This document shows, in pieces, positions 59,275-64,000 of a stretch of DNA of 64,000 bases. The position numbers and the translations under genes are program-made. Every line of letters starts with the position of its first letter. Within the stretch, counting starts at the first letter, position 1. The notes beneath the pieces were generated by a model. It ran no database searches. It had not been told where the DNA came from and saw only the letters and a list, made by a program, of their open reading frames with translations. Origin of the DNA: Bacillus sp. KH172YL63. Lineage in GTDB: Bacteria; Bacillota; Bacilli; Bacillales; Bacillaceae_B. The stretch spans positions 422,001 through 486,000 of the forward strand of contig NZ_AP022842.1 of NCBI RefSeq assembly GCF_011398925.1. Direction: 5' to 3'.

Positions 59275-60876
59275 ATGACAGTGCAACAACCAGGGATTAA
59301 CAGACGCTTGGTGCTGACAGGTTTGATCATCGGGATGTTCTTCAGCGCCCTTGAACAAACCGTCGTCGGTACAGCGATGCCGACAATCATCGCTGAATTG
59401 AACGGATTTTCCATCTTTGCGTGGGTGACGACCGCTTACCTGATCACATCCACGACGGTGACACCGATTGTCGGAAAACTATCAGACTTATACGGAAGAC
59501 GCCTGCTGTATTTAATCGGCGTCGTCATTTTCATCATCGGTTCGGGTCTTTGTGCCACGGCCACATCCATGGAGCAGCTTGTCCTTTACCGGGGACTGCA
59601 GGGGATCGGCGGAGGAATGATCATGCCCCTTTCCCAAACGATCATCGGAGATATCTTCACCGCTGAACAGCGTGCCAAATGGCAAGGTGTGTTCGGGGCA
59701 TTATTCGGATTAAGCTCCGTCATCGGCCCTTTCATCGGCGGATTCATCGTCGATACGATCAGCTGGCATTGGATCTTCCTGATCAACGTACCATTTGGTG
59801 TATTATCTGCCCTTCTATTATTCGTCGGGCTGAAAAACGAAAATATTGGCCGTCCTACAGACAAAGTGAGCATTGATTACCTGGGGATCATCACCCTCAT
59901 CCCGGCGCTCGTCCTGCTGTTGATCGGATTGAACTTCGGCGGGGACAAATTCGGATGGACGTCAGCAACAAGCTTCATGCTGTTTGGGGGATCTCTCCTC
60001 CTGCTCGTCCTGTTTGGATATATCGAAAAGAAAGCGAAAGAACCGATCCTTGATTTAAGCTTGTTTAAAAACCGTGTGTTTGCAACAACGAATGCCCTCG
60101 GCTTCCTGTTGGGACTCGGGATGTTCGGAGCGATCATGTTCGTGCCGATGTTCATGCAGGGTATCCTCGGCGTAACACCGACACAGGCAGGATCGACAAT
60201 GACACCGATGATGATCGCCCTCATCATGGCAAGTATCATCGGCGGCAGATTATTACTGAAACTTAAATACCGTACCGTCCTCACAACAGGAATGTTGATC
60301 ACGGTCGTCGGATTCTTCCTGATGAGTACGATGGGGCCGGATTCCAAAGAATACACAGCCTATATGTTCATGATCGTCATGGGCTTCGGTATGGGGCTTG
60401 TCATGCCGACACTCATGATTGCCGTCCAGAATGAGTTCCCGAAATCACGCCTCGGTGCCGTCACATCATCGGCCACCTTCTTCCGTTCCATCGGGGGGAC
60501 GATCGGAATCACTGTACTGAACGCAGTCATGAACCAGTCACTTCAAGATAATATGAAAGAAGTCGCGGAACAGCAGCAGAATCCTGCAGCTGCCCAGATC
60601 CTTACAGGCTTAAGCGAGAAAACAGATGCACTCTTCGGCCTGCTCGTCACACCAGGGCTGCTCGAAGTACCGAAAGAAATCGGCAGCATCGTCATCGCCT
60701 CCATTGAAACAGCATGGTCCGACGCCTTCACGAGCGTATTCCTGTCAGGCTTGATCTTCATCGCCATCGGCGTAGGCGTCGCCCTGTCCGTCGGAAATGG
60801 AAAAATCAAACGTGATAAAGAATTAAAAGAAGAAGCGTCCCAAGAAGGACCCGTACTTGAACCGGCAACTGAATAA
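59275..60876 (+). CDS. MFS multidrug efflux transporter, DHA2 (14-segment) family
   Basis: A 533-aa transporter with 14 membrane segments. Segment 1 ends FSALEQTVVGTAMPTI (with the LDxTVVNVALP-like motif), the loop 2-3 motif reads GKLSDLYGRRLLYLIG, and segment 5 has FGLSSVIGPFIGGFI. These are hallmarks of the EmrB/QacA drug:proton antiporters. It shares an operon with the MarR repressor. The protein should expel toxic hydrophobic compounds. A terminator lies at 60887. Confidence 0.92.
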   Translation: MTVQQPGINRRLVLTGLIIGMFFSALEQTVVGTAMPTIIAELNGFSIFAWVTTAYLITSTTVTPIVGKLSDLYGRRLLYLIGVVIFIIGSGLCATATSMEQLVLYRGLQGIGGGMIMPLSQTIIGDIFTAEQRAKWQGVFGALFGLSSVIGPFIGGFIVDTISWHWIFLINVPFGVLSALLLFVGLKNENIGRPTDKVSIDYLGIITLIPALVLLLIGLNFGGDKFGWTSATSFMLFGGSLLLLVLFGYIEKKAKEPILDLSLFKNRVFATTNALGFLLGLGMFGAIMFVPMFMQGILGVTPTQAGSTMTPMMIALIMASIIGGRLLLKLKYRTVLTTGMLITVVGFFLMSTMGPDSKEYTAYMFMIVMGFGMGLVMPTLMIAVQNEFPKSRLGAVTSSATFFRSIGGTIGITVLNAVMNQSLQDNMKEVAEQQQNPAAAQILTGLSEKTDALFGLLVTPGLLEVPKEIGSIVIASIETAWSDAFTSVFLSGLIFIAIGVGVALSVGNGKIKRDKELKEEASQEGPVLEPATE

Positions 60877-60886
60877 ATGTTGATGA

Positions 60887-60922
60887 AATCCTGCTTTGAC
60901 GTCACTCAAAGCAGGATTTTTT
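60887..60922 (+). terminator. Terminator of the efflux operon
   Basis: AATCCTGCTTTGA at 60887-60899 pairs with TCAAAGCAGGATT at 60906-60918, followed by T residues. Confidence 0.92.
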
Positions 60923-61011
60923 TACGGATTTGGTCGATTTTGTTCTTGGGAAGGTGATTTTCCATTTAGGAGGACGCTTTTATAAATGTGAGGGATGCTG
61001 TTATGTCAGGG

Positions 61012-61121
61012 TAACGGCGAAATTTTCAATTTAACGGCGAAATCCCGGATATAACGGCGAAAATCTGATTTTAACGGCGATATTTCAAATATAACGGCGA
61101 AATCAGGATTTTAACGGCGAA
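61012..61121. repeat. Phased repeat array D (core TAACGGCGAA, 6 copies)
   Basis: Six cores begin at 61012, 61032, 61052, 61072, 61092 and 61112, a period of exactly 20 bp. Five read TAACGGCGAA and one TAACGGCGAT. The 10 bp between cores vary but are AT-rich. The array lies between the efflux terminator and the paa promoter. Confidence 0.9.
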
Positions 61122-61199
61122 CCCAATATGAAACGAAAAAACTGACCCCATCTCAACTCACCACACCCTCAACCAATTATTTAATTTTCTGAAAATATA

Positions 61200-61279
61200 T
61201 TGACAATTTTACACAGACACGTTATCTTTTGAGTAGTTAAATATAACACGATTTTACACATGCGAATAAATAACGTTAT
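61200..61279 (+). promoter_or_regulatory. Promoter region of the phenylacetate operon
   Basis: TTGACA at 61200-61205 and TATCTT at 61223-61228 are 17 bases apart. ATTTTACACA occurs twice, at 61206-61215 (in the spacer) and 61251-61260, and ATAACGTTAT at 61270-61279 is a perfect palindrome. These are candidate sites for a paa regulator, whose gene is not in the window. Confidence 0.6.
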
Positions 61280-61312
61280 ATAAATATATTTTTATAGAAG
61301 GGGGCTCATACG

Positions 61313-62638
61313 TTGATTTTGCATGAGATTGAAACAGCCGGTCGCTCGCAAATGGAACGCCTTCAACTGGAGAGACTTCAATATGTTGCGTCGTATGTGT
61401 ATGAACGGGTGCCTTTTTACCGGAAGCAGTTTGATGAGAGGGGACTGAGTCCGGGGGACATCAAGTCTTTGGCAGACTTAAAATTGTTACCGCTTACATA
61501 TAAGAAAGATCTTCGGAATCATTATCCGTTCGGTCTGTTTGCGGTGAAGCGTGAGGAAATGGTGAGGGTGCACGCTTCGTCGGGTACGAGCGGTAAGCCG
61601 ACTGTGGTGGGGTATACCCAGCGTGATATCGATATGTGGGGTGATATTGTTGCCCGTTCGATTGCGATGGCAGGGGGGAAACCGGGAGAGGTTCTCCATA
61701 ATGCCTACGGGTATGGTCTGTTTACAGGTGGACTGGGTCTTCATTATGGAAGCGAGAAGCTCGGGATGATCACCGTACCGGTTTCAGGCGGGAACATGTC
61801 CCGGCAGATTACCTTATTGGAAGATTTTCAGCCGACGGTCATCTGCGGCACCCCGTCATACGTACTCAATTTAGCGGAAACGATGGAAGCGGACGGAAAG
61901 GACCCTGCATCCCTTTCGTTGCGGTACGGGATATTCGGGGCTGAGCCATGGTCGGATGCGATGAGGAAGACGCTTGAAGGAAAACTTAGGATCAAGGCAT
62001 GCGACATATACGGGCTGAGTGAAATCATCGGACCGGGAGTGGCGATGGAATGTCATGAGGTACAGGACGGACTGCATATCGCAGAAGATCATTTCCTCGT
62101 GGAAGTCATCGATCCGGATACATTGGAACCACTGCCGGAAGGGGAAACAGGAGAGCTTGTGTTTACGAGTTTAACGAAAGAAGCGTTCCCGATCATCCGT
62201 TACAGGACAGGTGATATCGCTTCGATCCAGCATGGCACATGTCGATGCGGCCGGACGACGGTGAAGATGTCCCGTGTGAAGGGCAGGGTCGATGACATGC
62301 TCATCATCAGGGGTGTGAACGTATTTCCGTCCGAGATGGAACATCATCTCCTCCAGGTCGAAGAACTCGCTCCCCATTATCAGGTTCATCTCAAAAAACA
62401 CGGTGCACTCGATGTAGTCGAGTTGCAGGTCGAGGTCACGGATGAATACTTCATGGGCATGGATAAAGATTTACATCACGAAAATATGGAACGACTGAAG
62501 TCTAAAGTGAAAAGCCTGATGAAAGATCGCTGCTACGTTTCCATGGAAGTGAACATCAGGGGACCGAAAGAGATACCCCGTTCAGAAGGGAAAGCCATCA
62601 GGATTGTAGATTTAAGGGAAGAGGCTATGTTCCAATAA
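61313..62638 (+). CDS. paaK: Phenylacetate-CoA ligase PaaK
   Basis: A 441-aa adenylate-forming enzyme that activates phenylacetate to phenylacetyl-CoA, the first step of aerobic phenylacetate degradation. Motifs: the P-loop-like VHASSGTSGKPTVVGYT, the A5 region CDIYGLSEIIGPGVAMEC, and RYRTGDIASI, followed by KMSRVKGRVDDMLIIRGVNVFPSEME, typical of PaaK. The start is the TTG at 61313 behind AAGGGGG. The next genes encode the ring epoxidase. I see an AT-rich 74-bp gap with a GGAGG site between it and paaA. Confidence 0.93.
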   Translation: MILHEIETAGRSQMERLQLERLQYVASYVYERVPFYRKQFDERGLSPGDIKSLADLKLLPLTYKKDLRNHYPFGLFAVKREEMVRVHASSGTSGKPTVVGYTQRDIDMWGDIVARSIAMAGGKPGEVLHNAYGYGLFTGGLGLHYGSEKLGMITVPVSGGNMSRQITLLEDFQPTVICGTPSYVLNLAETMEADGKDPASLSLRYGIFGAEPWSDAMRKTLEGKLRIKACDIYGLSEIIGPGVAMECHEVQDGLHIAEDHFLVEVIDPDTLEPLPEGETGELVFTSLTKEAFPIIRYRTGDIASIQHGTCRCGRTTVKMSRVKGRVDDMLIIRGVNVFPSEMEHHLLQVEELAPHYQVHLKKHGALDVVELQVEVTDEYFMGMDKDLHHENMERLKSKVKSLMKDRCYVSMEVNIRGPKEIPRSEGKAIRIVDLREEAMFQ

Positions 62639-62712
62639 ATTTTTTTTGAATAAAAAAGTTATCACGACTTTTGCTTTGCACGTGATGACAGTGTGATAAA
62701 GGAGGGTTTGGA

Positions 62713-63681
62713 ATGACTGACATATTATCGAATCAACAGCTGACTGAAGAAGAGCGTATGGCTCATTTCATGGATAAAATCGAAAATGATATTAAAATCG
62801 AGGCGGATGACTGGATGCCTGATGAGTATCGGAATGCTTTGATCAAGTTGATTTCCATGCACGGGATCAGTGAAATCATGGGGGCGCTCCCTGAGAAGGA
62901 GTGGGTGCCGAAAGCCCCGACGCTCAGAAGGAAGCTCGGGATCATGGCGAAGGTACAGGACGAGATGGGTCACGGCCAGCTTCTGCTTCGTGTGGCGGAA
63001 GATCTGATGAAGCCGTATGGGAAAACGCGGGAGCATATTATGCGGGATCTGTTTTCCGGAGATTTAAAATTTCATAACGTCTTTCATATGGAGGCACCGA
63101 CCTGGGGCGATGCAGGGTTGATCGGATGGCTCGTTGACGGGGCTGCAATCATCACGCAGACGAATATGCTTCATGCTTCATACGGACCATACGCCCGTGC
63201 GCTTAAGCGAATCTGTGCCGAAGAAGTGTTCCACGCACAGCACGGTGAAGCGATCATCATGGCGCTCACTGAAGGAACGCCTGAACAAAGGGCGCTGGTT
63301 CAGGATGCGGTGGACCGATGGTGGGAATCGCTCCTTATGTTCTTTGGGCCGGGGGATGCGAAGACGACGGGTTCATCCAAGCAGGATATCACCATCAAGT
63401 ACAACATCCGGACGAAAACAAATGAACAGCTGCGGCAGGACTTTTTCACAAAATATGTGCCGAGAATGCTGTCATTGGGGCTGACGCTCCCTGATGAGAC
63501 GATGTACTTCGATGAAGAAAAAGAGCAGTGGATCTATCAGCAGCCTGATTGGGACCGCTTTAAGGAAATCATCCGCAATAAAGGGCCGAAATCCAAGGAA
63601 CGCCTCCGCTTGAGGGAATTATCTTATGACAACAATGCCTGGGTCCGGGAAGCACTGAGCCCTGGTGGTCAAGTAAGTTAG
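62713..63681 (+). CDS. paaA: 1,2-phenylacetyl-CoA epoxidase subunit PaaA
   Basis: The catalytic subunit of the di-iron PaaABCDE epoxidase that turns phenylacetyl-CoA into its 1,2-epoxide. The 322-aa protein contains KVQDEMGHGQLLLRVAEDL and AEEVFHAQHGEAIIMAL, the E-x2-H pairs that hold the two irons, and LMFFGPGDAKT. AAAGGAGG precedes the ATG. It starts 74 bp after paaK and ends 16 bp before paaB. The rest of the operon lies beyond the right edge. Confidence 0.94.
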   Translation: MTDILSNQQLTEEERMAHFMDKIENDIKIEADDWMPDEYRNALIKLISMHGISEIMGALPEKEWVPKAPTLRRKLGIMAKVQDEMGHGQLLLRVAEDLMKPYGKTREHIMRDLFSGDLKFHNVFHMEAPTWGDAGLIGWLVDGAAIITQTNMLHASYGPYARALKRICAEEVFHAQHGEAIIMALTEGTPEQRALVQDAVDRWWESLLMFFGPGDAKTTGSSKQDITIKYNIRTKTNEQLRQDFFTKYVPRMLSLGLTLPDETMYFDEEKEQWIYQQPDWDRFKEIIRNKGPKSKERLRLRELSYDNNAWVREALSPGGQVS

Positions 63682-63697
63682 AAGGGGATGAGTTGGG

Positions 63698-64000
63698 ATG
63701 TCTGATAAAGGTCAGAATTTTTATCAGGAGTTTGAAGTGTTCAGTAAAAGGACCGGCGGGGCACAGATGCAGCATCAATTCAGCCTGCTGGCACCGAATC
63801 ATGAGCTTGCCATGGTGATGGCCCAGGAGAACTTCATGAGGCGGGAGCCTGTGTCGGATATATGGGTCGTGAAGCGTTCGGATGTGCGCATGATGACGCC
63901 TGAAGAAAGGGAAAGTGTGTCGCGCCTTGATAATAAAGATTACCGGAATGCGAAAGGGTACGGCTATTTGAAGAAGAAGTGGCGACAGTATGAACAGGAA
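63698..64000 (+). CDS. paaB: 1,2-phenylacetyl-CoA epoxidase subunit PaaB, 5' part
   Basis: The frame starts at the ATG at 63698 behind GAAGGGGATG and is open to the right edge (101 codons). The sequence FYQEFEVFSKRTGGAQMQHQFSLLAPNHELAMVMAQENFMRREPVSDIWVVKRSDV is characteristic of PaaB, the small structural subunit that bridges PaaAC dimers. The gene is cut by the window edge near its expected end. Its place right after paaA confirms the assignment. Confidence 0.9.
   Translation, partial: MSDKGQNFYQEFEVFSKRTGGAQMQHQFSLLAPNHELAMVMAQENFMRREPVSDIWVVKRSDVRMMTPEERESVSRLDNKDYRNAKGYGYLKKKWRQYEQE

Overview
The window looks like chromosomal DNA of an endospore-forming Bacillaceae species. The evidence is an alpha/beta-type SASP, a gamma-SASP-like peptide, a KinB-like kinase, an RsbR-type stressosome protein, a T-box and a TPP riboswitch, strong GGAGG ribosome binding sites, and close relatives of Bacillus subtilis YwbE, YcsG/KipI/KipA, YkuS, YfiB/YfiC, IspA and YkpA. 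A marine-type Bacillus such as Rossellomorea would fit, but that is inference. I see no rRNA, tRNA, prophage, IS element or CRISPR array. The window cuts a monooxygenase-like gene at the left edge and paaB at the right edge.

Layout. 0-7.5 kb: RlmCD rRNA methyltransferase, small housekeeping genes, a leftward 5-oxoprolinase operon (pxpB-pxpC plus an Nramp-like transporter), and an MFS transporter. 7.5-14 kb: a large TPR/dynamin-like GTPase, an RsbR paralogue, and a polar amino acid ABC importer. 14-20.5 kb: a leftward GntR(YtrA)-ABC-permease-ECF sigma operon next to a rightward YthPQ-like ABC exporter. 20.5-27.2 kb: ZIP transporter, phosphatase, thioredoxin-like protein, a SigX-like sigma/anti-sigma pair with its own ECF promoter, a TPP-riboswitch-controlled thiT, and a two-part ThrE-type exporter. 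27.2-28.2 kb: no gene, three tandem copies of a repeat unit of about 320 bp. 28.2-40 kb: secreted beta-propeller protein, heterodimeric ABC exporter, uracil-DNA glycosylase, SASP, AgcS symporter, acyl-CoA dehydrogenase. 40-51 kb: ArAE-family membrane protein, receiver-like protein, phosphodiesterase, an HTH/F1-beta-like fusion, KinB-like kinase, XPD/DinG-type helicase, ferritin-like protein, intracellular subtilisin. 51-61 kb: Cu/Zn SOD, T-box-controlled NSS transporter, amino acid oxidase, ABC-F protein, GntR, YitT protein, and a MarR-DHA2 efflux pair. 61-64 kb: start of a phenylacetate degradation operon (paaK, paaA, paaB).

Two things stand out. First, several intergenic regions carry short arrays of a 10-bp core repeated five or six times with a period of 20-21 bp, about two helical turns. 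They occur at 13.9, 27.3, 27.6 (a decayed copy at 27.9), 34.0 and 61.0 kb, with three different core sequences but the same geometry; one core occurs in opposite orientations at 13.9 and 34.0 kb. Second, the gene at 43391-44440 joins an XRE-type helix-turn-helix to a degenerate ATP synthase beta subunit that has lost its Walker A motif. It is preceded by four 16-bp inverted repeats spaced about 22 bp apart. A link between the two is only a hypothesis.

Other repeats: two inverted copies of a structured GC-rich element of about 145 bp (40.2 and 56.7 kb), two inverted copies of an element with paired AAACGTTT palindromes (22.4 and 51.3 kb), and a recurring GGGACGGACC motif near terminators.
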